This document shows, in pieces, positions 35,332 to 42,984 of a stretch of 64,000 nucleotides of DNA. Source of the stretch: Gordonia lacunae (GTDB lineage Bacteria; Actinomycetota; Actinomycetes; Mycobacteriales; Mycobacteriaceae); assembly GCF_002149015.1 (NCBI RefSeq), contig NZ_NGFO01000003.1, positions 1 to 64,000 on the forward strand. Reading direction: 5' to 3'. The notes under the pieces are model-generated. The model was not told the origin of the DNA, did not search any database, and saw only the letters and a program-made list of their open reading frames with translations. Every line of letters starts with the position of its first letter. Position 1 is the stretch's first letter. Both the position numbers and the translations under genes were made by a program.

Positions 35332-36569
35332 GTGGTGAACCAGACCTGACCGCCGCCGAGTCCGCAGTACTCGGCTTCATCGACGAGGCCGCCATCACCT
35401 CGCTCACCTCGGCCCTGGTCGAGGCGCCCAGCGAGAACCCCGGCGGGACCGAATCGGCCGCGGTCGCGGTGCTCGACAGTGCCTGCCGCGCGCTCGGTTT
35501 CGATGTCGAGACCCATGAAGTGGCCCCCGGGAGGCCCAACCTCGTCGCCACCGTGCGTGCCGGGACTGCACCGGGACTGATGTTCCTCGGACATTCCGAC
35601 GTGGTCCCGGCCGGGCCCAACTGGTCGGCCGACCCGTACACGGCCCGCATCCGCGACGGCCGCATCTACGGCCGCGGTGCCACCGACATGAAGGGCGGAC
35701 TCGCCGCCGTCATCGCTGCGATGAGTGCTCTGCGCCGAACCCCCGAGGTCGGCATCGAACTCTACGGACCGCTCCGTCTGGTGTGCACGGTCGACGAGGA
35801 GGAGCACGGAATCGGGGTGCGGGACTTCGTGAGCCGCCCCGCCGATCACGACTTCCTCGGTTGTGTGGTCGCCGAACCCACCGACATGCAGGTGGTGCGG
35901 GGCTGCCGCGGCGCGTCGTACATCGAGATCGAGGTGACCGGACGCGCCGCGCATTCCGGACGCCCCGCGGACGGGCGCAGCGCCATCGACGCCGCGGCGG
36001 CCATCGTCGAGATCATCCGCGCCGATGCCGCGCGACTGGCCGAGACCTCGGACGACCTGCTCGGCCACGGGACCTGGAATGTCGGGACGATCGTGGGCGG
36101 ACAGGGCATCTCGGTGGTCGCACCAGGTTGTTCACTCGGCATCGACCGGCGATTGATGCCCGACGAGGACCCGCATCGGATCGCCGAGGAGTTGCGAGCG
36201 ACCATCCGCGACCGCCGAATCGACACCGACGGCATCACCGTCGACGTCCGGGTGACCATGGAGATGCCCGGGTTCGCCACCGATGCCGGACATCCGCTCG
36301 TCACCACGGCCGTCGGGGCGGTCGTCGATGCCGGTGCCGACACCTCGGTCGGCGGCTGGACCGCCGCCTGCGACGGCGGCTTCGTCAGCCGCGACCTCGG
36401 CGTCCCGTCGATCGTCCTCGGTCCGGGCAACATCAACACCGACGCTCATCAGCCCGACGAGTCGGTCGCCATCGCCGACCTCGTCACCGCGGCGAGGGCG
36501 TACGCCCTCGCCGCGATGCGATTGCTCGGCTCCCCTACTTCCCGACCTTCTGCTTCTGCAGCGCCGTGA
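35328..36569 (+). CDS. M20-family metallohydrolase (ArgE/DapE/ACY1-type deacylase)
   Basis: 413 residues. Two-zinc M20 signature: MFLGHSDVVPAGPNWSADPYTARIRDGRIYGRGATDMKGGLAAVIAAM (first His-x-Asp, Asp bridging, ~85-130), catalytic CTVDEEEHGIG (Glu), PTDMQVVRG and C-terminal NTDAHQPDESVAIADLV (His, Glu). Hydrolyses an N-acyl amino acid. In the operon it may do what EutE/DoeB does in known ectoine pathways (deacetylating N-acetyl-diaminobutyrate) with a different fold; inference only. Starts at GTG 35328 (GTGA overlap). Its last 35 bp overlap the 3' end of the convergent transporter gene, so the C-terminal SPTSRPSASAAP may be neutral. Confidence 0.88.
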   Translation: MSGEPDLTAAESAVLGFIDEAAITSLTSALVEAPSENPGGTESAAVAVLDSACRALGFDVETHEVAPGRPNLVATVRAGTAPGLMFLGHSDVVPAGPNWSADPYTARIRDGRIYGRGATDMKGGLAAVIAAMSALRRTPEVGIELYGPLRLVCTVDEEEHGIGVRDFVSRPADHDFLGCVVAEPTDMQVVRGCRGASYIEIEVTGRAAHSGRPADGRSAIDAAAAIVEIIRADAARLAETSDDLLGHGTWNVGTIVGGQGISVVAPGCSLGIDRRLMPDEDPHRIAEELRATIRDRRIDTDGITVDVRVTMEMPGFATDAGHPLVTTAVGAVVDAGADTSVGGWTAACDGGFVSRDLGVPSIVLGPGNINTDAHQPDESVAIADLVTAARAYALAAMRLLGSPTSRPSASAAP

Positions 36570-37923
36570 AATCGTTCTCGAGACTCGGGATCTCGGTGCC
36601 GCGGAGCGAGGCGCCCGCGGTCTCCTTGAGGAAGCACAGGGCGACCATCCCGATGGCGCAGGCGCCCATCATGTAGACCGCCGGGAAGAGGTTCCAGTCG
36701 GTGCTCTCGACGACGGCATCGTTGACCAGCGGCGCTGTGCCGCCGAAGGCGGCGGTCGCGACGTTGTAGGAGATCGCGAAGCCGGCGTAGCGGACCTGGG
36801 TCGGGAACATCGCCGGGAACGTCGCCGAGATGGTCGCGAGCTGCGGTATGTAGAGCACTCCCAGGATGACGAATGCCACGATCGCCCAGGCGAACCCCTG
36901 CCCCATCAGCCAATACAGCGGCAGGGCGAGGACGAACAGGCCGATCAGCGAACCCCACCACATGGGTTTGCGGCCCGTCGAATCCGACCACCACCCGAAG
37001 AAGGGGATCAGCAGCATCATGACAAGCTGACCGATGAGATTGACGACGCTGGCCGAGGTCTCGGACAGATTGATCGTGTTCTGCAGATACGTCGGCTGGT
37101 AGGCCAACAGCGTGTAGTTGGCGACGTTCAGCGCGATCACCAGACCGAACATGGTGATGATCGGACGCCGGTAGTTGACCAGCAGGTCCTTGAAGCGGGT
37201 CCAGGCCGAACCCTTGATCTCGTTGTCCTGCTCCAGTTCCTGGAAGACCGGCGTGTCTTCCATCTGCGACCGCAGGTAGAGACCGATCAGGCCCATCGGG
37301 AGCGCGAACAGGAACGGGATGCGCCAGCCCCACTGGTCCATCTGGCTGTCGGTCAAGGCCAGCTGCAGCAGGAGGACGAACAGCGTGCCGCCACAGAAGC
37401 CGGCCAGCGTTCCGAACTCGAGGAACGACCCGTATTTACCGCGTTTGTTGTCCGGCGCGTACTCGGCCATGAACGTTGCAGCACCGCCGTATTCACCGCC
37501 GGTGGAGAAGCCCTGGATCACGCGGAGCAGGATCAGCAAGACGGGCGCCCAGAAGCCGATCGACGCGTGTGTCGGCAGCAGGCCGATCAACGCGGTCGCG
37601 CCCGAGATGAGCAGGATCGTCATCGCGAGAACGGATTTGCGGCCGATACGATCGCCGATCGGCCCCCAGATCATGCCACCGAGTGGCCTCAGCACGAAGG
37701 AGATCGCGAAACCGAGCATGGTTCCGACGGTTCCGAATTCGCCCGGGAAGAATGCCTGGGTCAGATACACCGAGGCCGCGGCGTAGACGCCGTAGTCGTA
37801 CCACTCGGTCGCGTTGCCGATCGCCGAGGCGCCGATGGCCTTTCGCAGGAGTTTTTTGCCCTCTGGAGAATTCGGGTCCGGTGCGAGCTGCTCGTAAGTG
37901 TCTGCTGTCGTCGTGTCGCTCAT
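36535..37923 (-). CDS. MHS-family transporter, ProP-like, of the GABA/ectoine-like island
   Basis: 462 residues, twelve membrane segments. KAIGASAIGNATEWYDYGVYAAASVYL is the first-helix signature close to proline/betaine transporter ProP; GPIGDRIGRKSVLAMTILLI (loop 2-3), RVIQGFSTGGEYGGAATFMAEYAP (helix 5) and SDSTGRKPMWWGSL follow. ProP-like members import proline, betaine and ectoine with protons, but the class also moves carboxylates. Read convergently with the M20 gene and 116 bp after the GntR gene, probably in the same minus-strand unit. Best guess: uptake of the island's substrate. Confidence 0.86.
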   Translation of the reverse strand: MSDTTTADTYEQLAPDPNSPEGKKLLRKAIGASAIGNATEWYDYGVYAAASVYLTQAFFPGEFGTVGTMLGFAISFVLRPLGGMIWGPIGDRIGRKSVLAMTILLISGATALIGLLPTHASIGFWAPVLLILLRVIQGFSTGGEYGGAATFMAEYAPDNKRGKYGSFLEFGTLAGFCGGTLFVLLLQLALTDSQMDQWGWRIPFLFALPMGLIGLYLRSQMEDTPVFQELEQDNEIKGSAWTRFKDLLVNYRRPIITMFGLVIALNVANYTLLAYQPTYLQNTINLSETSASVVNLIGQLVMMLLIPFFGWWSDSTGRKPMWWGSLIGLFVLALPLYWLMGQGFAWAIVAFVILGVLYIPQLATISATFPAMFPTQVRYAGFAISYNVATAAFGGTAPLVNDAVVESTDWNLFPAVYMMGACAIGMVALCFLKETAGASLRGTEIPSLENDFTALQKQKVGK

Positions 37924-38039
37924 CTGCGCTTCCTGATTCGTGGGGCCGCTGAGGGTCGAGCTCGTCGTGCAGCGTTCGGTGGGCCCACGAGGTGCACGCA
38001 GCGACTTTCTCGGCTGCGTACTCCTCCGGCCGCGGGCGA

Positions 38040-38828
38040 TCAGCCCCTGGCCACCTGAAGGTTCGCGGCATCCTCGCCGTCACCGATCAGGCGACGCAAC
38101 CCGTCGGCCATGTGCTCGATCATCAGAGCATCCGCCGCCGCGGCATCTCCCGCGGCGATGGCGTCCACCAACGCCTGGTGTTCGTCGATTCGATCCTTTC
38201 CCGAGGAATACGTTCCTCGCATGGCTCGCAGGCACATTCGTGTCTCCACGAGGATCGTCTCGTGCAGGCGCGAAAGCCTCTGACTTCCCGCGTATTCCAC
38301 CAGGGTCTGGTGAAAGGCCATGTCCGCCTCCGCCATCCCGGCGCCGTTGGGCTCCTCGATGAAGTCGCGCATCGCGTCGACCGCCTCACCGAGCGCCTGC
38401 ACCGCCTCCTGCTCGCGGTGCGCGATCACCTGCTGTGCGGCAGCGCGTTCCACCGCAGTACGCGCTACGTACATGTCCCGGATGTCGTCGTCCTCCATCG
38501 AGACCACGAACAGTCCGCGGTTGCGGTGGCTGACCAGCAACCCCTCTGCGGTGAGACGCTGCATGGCCTCGCGGAGGGGACCACGACTGACGCCCAGGTC
38601 GGCCGCCAGCCCCGACTCCGTCAGTTGCGAGCCGGGTGCGAAGTCTCCATTCGCGATCGCATCGTGCAACTTACGCGCGATGATCGCCGGTGTCGATTCC
38701 TGAACCAGCGGCGACAACACCCGGCGACGTGGCGATTTGCCCCGTTTCGGCTGGTGAACGACGGTTCGATCAATCCCCGGGTCCTCCGGACCCGGAGTCT
38801 CGGCCCCCACCTTCATCGTCACCGTCAT
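38040..38828 (-). CDS. GntR-family regulator, FCD subfamily
   Basis: About 262 residues. A disordered Pro/Arg-rich leader (~1-45) precedes the winged HTH: STPAIIARKLHDAIANGDFAPGSQLTESGLAADLGVSRGPLREAMQRLTAEGLL (~50-105), with recognition helix SRGPLREAMQRL. The C-terminal FCD all-helical ligand domain shows DMYVARTAVERAAA, EADMAFHQTLVEYAGSQRL (Asp/His metal-ligand type) and DEHQALVDAIAAGDAAAADALMIEHM. Such repressors bind TTGTnnACAA-type dyads, present before gabT and at 40787-40808, and release on binding a pathway acid. Start is ATG 38828; ORF-internal GTG 38822 and ATG 38816 compete. Minus-strand unit: amidase, DUF3830, GntR. Confidence 0.88.
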   Translation of the reverse strand: MTVTMKVGAETPGPEDPGIDRTVVHQPKRGKSPRRRVLSPLVQESTPAIIARKLHDAIANGDFAPGSQLTESGLAADLGVSRGPLREAMQRLTAEGLLVSHRNRGLFVVSMEDDDIRDMYVARTAVERAAAQQVIAHREQEAVQALGEAVDAMRDFIEEPNGAGMAEADMAFHQTLVEYAGSQRLSRLHETILVETRMCLRAMRGTYSSGKDRIDEHQALVDAIAAGDAAAADALMIEHMADGLRRLIGDGEDAANLQVARG

Positions 38829-38838
38829 CCCCTCTTTC

Positions 38839-39363
38839 TTACCGTGAATGGCGCGCATAAGTCAGTGTTTCCCCGCGCGCGCCGCCCATCCAGACGTCGT
38901 TGCAGGCGGCTGCGAAGTCCTCGAGTCCCTCGACGATCGTCGCGAACACGTTGCCCGGGACCCAGCCCACGTCGCCGTTGACCAGCAGATTGTTGCGGCC
39001 GTAGAACACTGCGAGGTCGATGAGGAGTCGATGCTCGGCGGGGGCCGATCCGCTGTCGTAACCATAGGCCGGGTTCTCGAGGACCCCATCGAAGGTGAAG
39101 TAGCACAGGTCACCCGGGATCGGGGTGATCGTGGTGTTCTCCATGCCCGGTTCCGCCGTGGCGAAGGCCGGCAGCAGCGTGTAGATCTCGTTGCGCGCGA
39201 ACTTCCCGTGGAAGACCTGGCCGCCCAGCGGCAGGGCATCCCAGACGGCGGCGGCGGTACGCGGCGCCTCGGCATCCAGCATCCGCGCCACCGCGCGCAC
39301 GCCTCGCTTCTCCAGTGTCACGGTTATGAATCGGTCATTTCGGGACCGCTGTTCCGCCGTCAC
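38839..39363 (-). CDS. DUF3830 family protein
   Basis: 174 residues, translationally coupled to the amidase (GTGA overlap at 39360-39363). Core segments RFITVTLEKRGVRAVARMLDAEAPRTAAAVWDALPLGGQVFHGKFARNEIYTLLP and IPGDLCYFTFDGVLENPAYGYDSG match the cyclophilin-like DUF3830 fold (same fold class as the CHU_3404/AIM24-like beta barrels). No catalytic assignment exists; DUF3830 genes often lie with amidases and isomerases of the maleate-isomerase family, so it may be a chaperone or ring-opening accessory. GTG 39363 is the better start than the longer frame. Confidence 0.74.
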   Translation of the reverse strand: MTAEQRSRNDRFITVTLEKRGVRAVARMLDAEAPRTAAAVWDALPLGGQVFHGKFARNEIYTLLPAFATAEPGMENTTITPIPGDLCYFTFDGVLENPAYGYDSGSAPAEHRLLIDLAVFYGRNNLLVNGDVGWVPGNVFATIVEGLEDFAAACNDVWMGGARGETLTYARHSR

Positions 39364-40766
39364 GGCCGATCCCCCAGCATGGTGAAGCCCGCGGCCGCCT
39401 CGTACGCCGCGGCGACGCGTAGCACTGTTGCATCGTGATGGCGTGCGCCGACGAACTGCGCCCCGGTCGGCAGACCGTCGGCGAATCCGCTCGGCACGGA
39501 GATCGCCGGTTGGCCGGTGAGATTGAACGGGTAGGTGTACGGAGTCCACGACGTCCAGTCGGGGGATGCCGACCCGTCGGGAACCGTGCGACCGGCCCCG
39601 AATGCGACGGTCGGCATCGACGGGGTCAGGAGGACGTCGAATTCCTCGTGGAGCAGGCTCATCTGGGTGCCCATCTCCATCCGCAGGGCGGTGGCACCGA
39701 CGACATCGGCCGCGCTGAGATCGCGGTGGCGCTCGAGTGCCTCGATGAGCAGCGGGTCCACGCGCTCGGCGGCATGCGGCCCGAGCCCCCGCACGACGAC
39801 GTCGGCACCGGCGAACCAGATGACGTGATAGGCCCAGGCGGGGTCATCCCAGCCGAGATCGACCTTCTCCACCGTCGCCCCGAGCTGCTCCAGGACAGAT
39901 GCCACCCGATCGGTATTGGCCTGTACCCCAGGGTCATTCGATCCGAAACCGAGGTCGGCGCTGTACCCTACACGCAGATCCGAGAGGTCGCGAACCTCGT
40001 CGACCACCGCCGCCATGGGCGTCGACGGCGGAGGCAGGGCAGACCAGTCACGGGCGTCGAACCCACTCAGGACGTCAAGCAGCGCAGCACAATCCGACAC
40101 GGTCCGCGTCATCGGGCCGACGTGGGCGACCGGTGCGAACGGACTCGGCGGATACATCGGCACCCGGCCCAGCGTGGGCTTGAACCCGACGACGCCACAG
40201 TAGGCGGCCGGAATGCGAATGGAACCGCCACCGTCGGTACCGACCGACAGCGGTCCCAGACCGGCCGCGAGCGCCGCGGCACTGCCCCCGCTCGACCCGC
40301 CCGATGTCCGCGTCGTATCCCACGGATTGCGGGTGACACCGGTCCGCGGACTGTCGGTCACGCCCTTCCACCCGAACTCCGGCGTGGTGACCTTGCCGAG
40401 CATCACCGCGCCGGCCTCACGCAGTCGGGCGACGGCGGGGGCGTCGGTGTCCCACACCATCTGATCGGGTTCGATCATCAGCGAACCGCGCAGCGTCGGC
40501 CACCCGGCGGTGAGGAGGAGATCCTTGATCGAGATCGGCACCCCGTCGAGGGGGCCCACGGGCGTCCCGGCAGCGAATCGCACCGTGGATTCCCTGGCCT
40601 CGGCCATCGTTCGGTCCCGGTCGACCAGGCAGAACGCGTTGATCGGCGGGTCGACGTCCGCGATGGCGTCGAGCAGCTCCGCCGCCACCGTCTCCGGTGT
40701 GAGCGCACCGGTACGGTAGGCCTCGGCCAGTTCCGTGGCGCTGAGCCACCGCGTGGCGTCCGACAT
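39360..40766 (-). CDS. Amidase (GatA-like Ser-cisSer-Lys hydrolase)
   Basis: About 468 residues, amidase signature family. Lys of the triad in GVPISIKDLLLTAGWPTLRGS (~75), Ser pair in TRTSGGSSGGSAAALAAGLGPLSVGTDGGGSIRIPA (~150-185, cis-Ser and nucleophile Ser), and a typical C-terminal region SGFADGLPTGAQFVGARHHDATVLRVAAAYE. It splits an amide of unknown carbon skeleton; GatA itself is unlikely because no gatB/gatC are near. First gene of the minus-strand unit with DUF3830 and GntR; ATG 40766 has GAGGGG three bases upstream. Its promoter overlaps the palindrome at 40787-40808. Confidence 0.87.
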   Translation of the reverse strand: MSDATRWLSATELAEAYRTGALTPETVAAELLDAIADVDPPINAFCLVDRDRTMAEARESTVRFAAGTPVGPLDGVPISIKDLLLTAGWPTLRGSLMIEPDQMVWDTDAPAVARLREAGAVMLGKVTTPEFGWKGVTDSPRTGVTRNPWDTTRTSGGSSGGSAAALAAGLGPLSVGTDGGGSIRIPAAYCGVVGFKPTLGRVPMYPPSPFAPVAHVGPMTRTVSDCAALLDVLSGFDARDWSALPPPSTPMAAVVDEVRDLSDLRVGYSADLGFGSNDPGVQANTDRVASVLEQLGATVEKVDLGWDDPAWAYHVIWFAGADVVVRGLGPHAAERVDPLLIEALERHRDLSAADVVGATALRMEMGTQMSLLHEEFDVLLTPSMPTVAFGAGRTVPDGSASPDWTSWTPYTYPFNLTGQPAISVPSGFADGLPTGAQFVGARHHDATVLRVAAAYEAAAGFTMLGDRP

Positions 40767-40786
40767 GCGCCCCCTCACGGAAGGTT

Positions 40787-40808
40787 GGTAGATTGTTGAC
40801 AATCTACC
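40787..40808. promoter_or_regulatory. 22-bp perfect palindrome, candidate GntR operator
   Basis: GGTAGATTGT (40787-40796) and ACAATCTACC (40799-40808) are exact reverse complements around TG. It contains ATTGTTGACAAT, also found upstream of gabT at 26879-26890. The site lies between the divergent amidase (start 40766) and isomerase-like gene (start 40823) and could repress both. A TTGACA for the plus-strand gene is embedded at 40796-40801. Confidence 0.78.
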
Positions 40809-40822
40809 TTGGAGGTGTGGGC

Positions 40823-41560
40823 GTGACAACTGCCGTCGCCATGCTGTACCCCGGCCACGCCGCCGAGGACGACTACGAGCTCATCGAGACAGCCATCGGC
40901 GCCGCCGCGTCCGCCCTCGGGGTCCGATTGCCGGTTGTCATCACCGATGTGGACTCCGACGATCACACCGTCGAGGCCATGGCTGCGGTCGGCGAACCGG
41001 ACCGCCTCGCCGACGGCGTGCGACGAGCGCTGGACCACCATCCGTCTGCGGTCATGTGGGCGTGCACCTCCGGCAGTTTCGTCTACGGCTTCGACGGCGC
41101 CCGGCGTCAGGCCGCCGGCGTCGCCGACCGGGCCGGCCGTCCGGCCTCGTCGACATCCCTGGCGTTCGCCGCGGCCTGCAGGCATCTCGGCCTGTCGCGG
41201 GTCGCGATCGCCGCGACCTACCCGGAGCCGCTGGCCGCCCGGTTCATCGGATTCCTCGCCGACGCCGGTGTGACGGTCGTGGCCATGCGCGCCAATGACA
41301 TCGGGACCGCGACCGAGGCAGGCGCATTCGACGGTGACGGGTTGTTCGAGATGCTCGCGGCTGCCGACTGCGATTCGGCGCAGGCGATCGTGGTTCCCGA
41401 CACCGCATTGCACACCGCGATGTGGATCACCGACCTCGAGGCAAAGTTCGGCAAGCCCGTGCTCACGGCCAACCAGGTCACCGCGTGGGAAGGGCTCCGG
41501 CTCGCCGGACTCACGGTCGCGGTACCCAGCCTCGGGAGCCTGTTCGCCTCCCGCTCGTGA
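40823..41560 (+). CDS. Maleate isomerase/arylmalonate decarboxylase superfamily protein (EutA-like)
   Basis: 245 residues, aspartate/glutamate-racemase superfamily fold: VAMLYPGHAAEDDYELIE, LPVVITDVDSDDHTVEAM, then the active-site loop VMWACTSGSFVYGFDGARR with Cys81. In maleate isomerases and racemases a second Cys sits in the second half; here the equivalent region AIVVPDTALHTAMWITDLE has none, so it resembles one-Cys decarboxylase or EutA-type members. EutA belongs to the ectoine-use loci of proteobacteria. GGAGG (40811-40815) seven bases before GTG 40823 sets the start. Divergent from the amidase across the GntR palindrome, so coregulated. Confidence 0.78.
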   Translation: MTTAVAMLYPGHAAEDDYELIETAIGAAASALGVRLPVVITDVDSDDHTVEAMAAVGEPDRLADGVRRALDHHPSAVMWACTSGSFVYGFDGARRQAAGVADRAGRPASSTSLAFAAACRHLGLSRVAIAATYPEPLAARFIGFLADAGVTVVAMRANDIGTATEAGAFDGDGLFEMLAAADCDSAQAIVVPDTALHTAMWITDLEAKFGKPVLTANQVTAWEGLRLAGLTVAVPSLGSLFASRS

Positions 41561-41707
41561 TGGCGTGGCCCCCGGCGGCCGAGATGCGTCGGAGGCTCTA
41601 GTCGCGCCCCCACCCGCTGAGAACGGCGGCGGGTCGAGGCGGTCGACGGAAACGGGCCTCGAAGGTGTTGTTGCGGGCGATCATTCGCTGGACGACCGCG
41701 CAGGTGA
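41561..41707. other. Short spacer after the isomerase-like gene
   Basis: No coding signal, promoter or hairpin seen. It forms the first part of a 494-bp gene-free stretch (41561-42054) otherwise made of two repeat types. Confidence 0.5.
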
Positions 41708-41825
41708 CGAGCCCAGCGAGGAGCCCCCTCTGCTGGTTGAGCCGGCACCGAGCCCAGCGAGGAGCCCCCCCCTCTGCTGGTTGAGCCGGCACCGAGCGCA
41801 GCGAGGAGCCGTGTCGAAACCACCT
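41708..41825. repeat. Three tandem copies of a ~41-44-bp GC-rich repeat
   Basis: Units begin with CGAGC(C/G)CAGCGAGGAGCC at 41708, 41749 and 41793, each followed by a C-run (5 or 9 C), CTCTGCTGGTTGAGCCGGCAC. Unit spacing 41 then 44, the extra bases being in the C-run. The last copy reads CGAGCGCAGCGAGGAGCC then GTGTCGAAACCACC. An inverted CTCAACCAGCAG lies at 41876-41887, the mirror of CTGCTGGTTGAG. This composition matches a dispersed intergenic repeat of Gordonia/Rhodococcus genomes (memory, unverified). Confidence 0.8.
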
Positions 41826-41962
41826 GGTGACCAGACCGAATCCCCTACACCCGAACTGATCTCACCGAGTGTGGTCTCAACCAGCAGAGCCGGGCGCTCC
41901 ACAGCAGAACGGCCGCGCCCGCGAACGCGGAGGAAGACCCGTGCCCCCGTAGGGCCATTTGT
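41826..41962. other. Gene-free spacer between repeat arrays
   Basis: Contains the inverted copy CTCAACCAGCAG (41876-41887) and Arg-rich shadow frames only. No promoter, terminator or gene seen. Confidence 0.45.
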
Positions 41963-42046
41963 CTGCACGGTCGACGGGATCGGACGCACAGTCGACGGGA
42001 TCGGACGCACAGTCGACGAAATCGGGGGCACAGTCGACGGATTCGG
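41963..42046 (-). repeat. Four 21-bp repeats, reverse of the dehydrogenase minisatellite
   Basis: GTCGACGG-type units begin at 41970, 41991, 42012 and 42033 (exact 21-bp period); consensus CGCACAGTCGACGGGATCGGA with a few differences. Read on the minus strand each unit is close to CCCGTCGACTGTGCGTCCGAT, matching the in-gene unit at 30538-30663. Non-coding here: it lies in the spacer past the isomerase-like gene, next to the stop of the APH gene. Confidence 0.85.
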
Positions 42047-42054
42047 ACGCGAGG

Positions 42055-42984
42055 TCAGTCGATCACTGCCTTCGCGACCGTGATGCAGGTCGTGATCCAC
42101 TCGCGGTCGGTCGCGCGCAGCGGGCGGGACGCGCGTTCGGCGTCCTCGATCGCCCAGTGCGCGTTGAGGATCATCCGCACGATGACCCAGTCGCGCGCAC
42201 GATCCGGATCGAGGTTCGCCGCGTCGGTGATCGTGAAGAAGCGCCGTCGGATGTCGTGCCGCACGTCGGAAGCGTGCGTGTCCAGACGATTCCACAACAT
42301 GGGGGCGAGTTCGTAGTGTGCGTCGCCCGACATCGGGCTGGGATCGATGGCGACCCATCGGCCGTTGGCATCGGCGAGGACGTTCTCGTGGTGGAGGTCG
42401 CCGTGCACGATGACGCCCACGGTCGCGGCGTCGGCCAGGAGGTCCCGACCGAGGGAGATCGCCTGCTCGACGAAACGTCTCGGCACCGGCGCGTCGCGCG
42501 GGATACCCGCCAGGTCGTCCAGCCAGCGCTCGAGATGCCCGGTGAGCGGCGTGAGTCGGCCCGGCGCCGGGATGTGCAATCGGCCATAGAGATCGGCGAC
42601 CACCAGGCACGCCTCGTCGTCGTCGACGGTCGTCAGGTCGCGTCGGGTCAGACGTTCGAGGAGGATCGCGCGGCGGCGGGGATCGGCGCGCAACATTCGC
42701 ACCGCTCCGCGGCCGTGCCAATGTTGCAGTCCGAGAGCCTCGTGCGCACCCTCGTCGTCGCCGTCGAACGCCACCTTGAGGACCGCGGGCGCGCCCTGGC
42801 GATCGAGCACCGGGATCACGAGCGACTCGAACCCGTGCCACACCTCGTCGCCGTCGCGGCGCAGGTCCCACTCGTCGAGGAGCACCGAGATCGTGCCCGG
42901 AAGTCGTCGCAACCAGTCCACCCAGAGCGGCCCCAGCTCGGCCTGATCCGACAATCCGACCGGGATGTCGGAGGCGGTGATCAT
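42055..42984 (-). CDS. APH(6)/hydroxyurea-kinase-like phosphotransferase
   Basis: 309 residues, protein-kinase-like small-molecule kinase. VIPVLDRQGAPAVLKVAFDG is the ATP-site beta strands with Lys, VIVHGDLHHENVLADANGRWVAIDPSPMSGD carries the catalytic HGD.x4N loop and the metal-binding Asp. Together with the N-terminal arrangement this matches the aminoglycoside/hydroxyurea phosphotransferase family (StrB, APH(6)). It may inactivate an antibiotic or phosphorylate a housekeeping molecule; resistance is not proven. ATG 42984 overlaps the kdpE stop as ATGA, so it is translated with the Kdp sensor system, an unusual partner. Confidence 0.78.
   Translation of the reverse strand: MITASDIPVGLSDQAELGPLWVDWLRRLPGTISVLLDEWDLRRDGDEVWHGFESLVIPVLDRQGAPAVLKVAFDGDDEGAHEALGLQHWHGRGAVRMLRADPRRRAILLERLTRRDLTTVDDDEACLVVADLYGRLHIPAPGRLTPLTGHLERWLDDLAGIPRDAPVPRRFVEQAISLGRDLLADAATVGVIVHGDLHHENVLADANGRWVAIDPSPMSGDAHYELAPMLWNRLDTHASDVRHDIRRRFFTITDAANLDPDRARDWVIVRMILNAHWAIEDAERASRPLRATDREWITTCITVAKAVID

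Noticed and set aside
36283..38058. 591-codon plus-strand frame past the M20 gene
   Set aside because: Antisense to the ProP-like transporter; only the first bases overlap the real M20 gene in another frame.
42055..42984. Definite antibiotic-resistance gene
   Set aside because: The fold fits APH(6) but the housekeeping context (kdp) and lack of mobile DNA give no support for acquired resistance.
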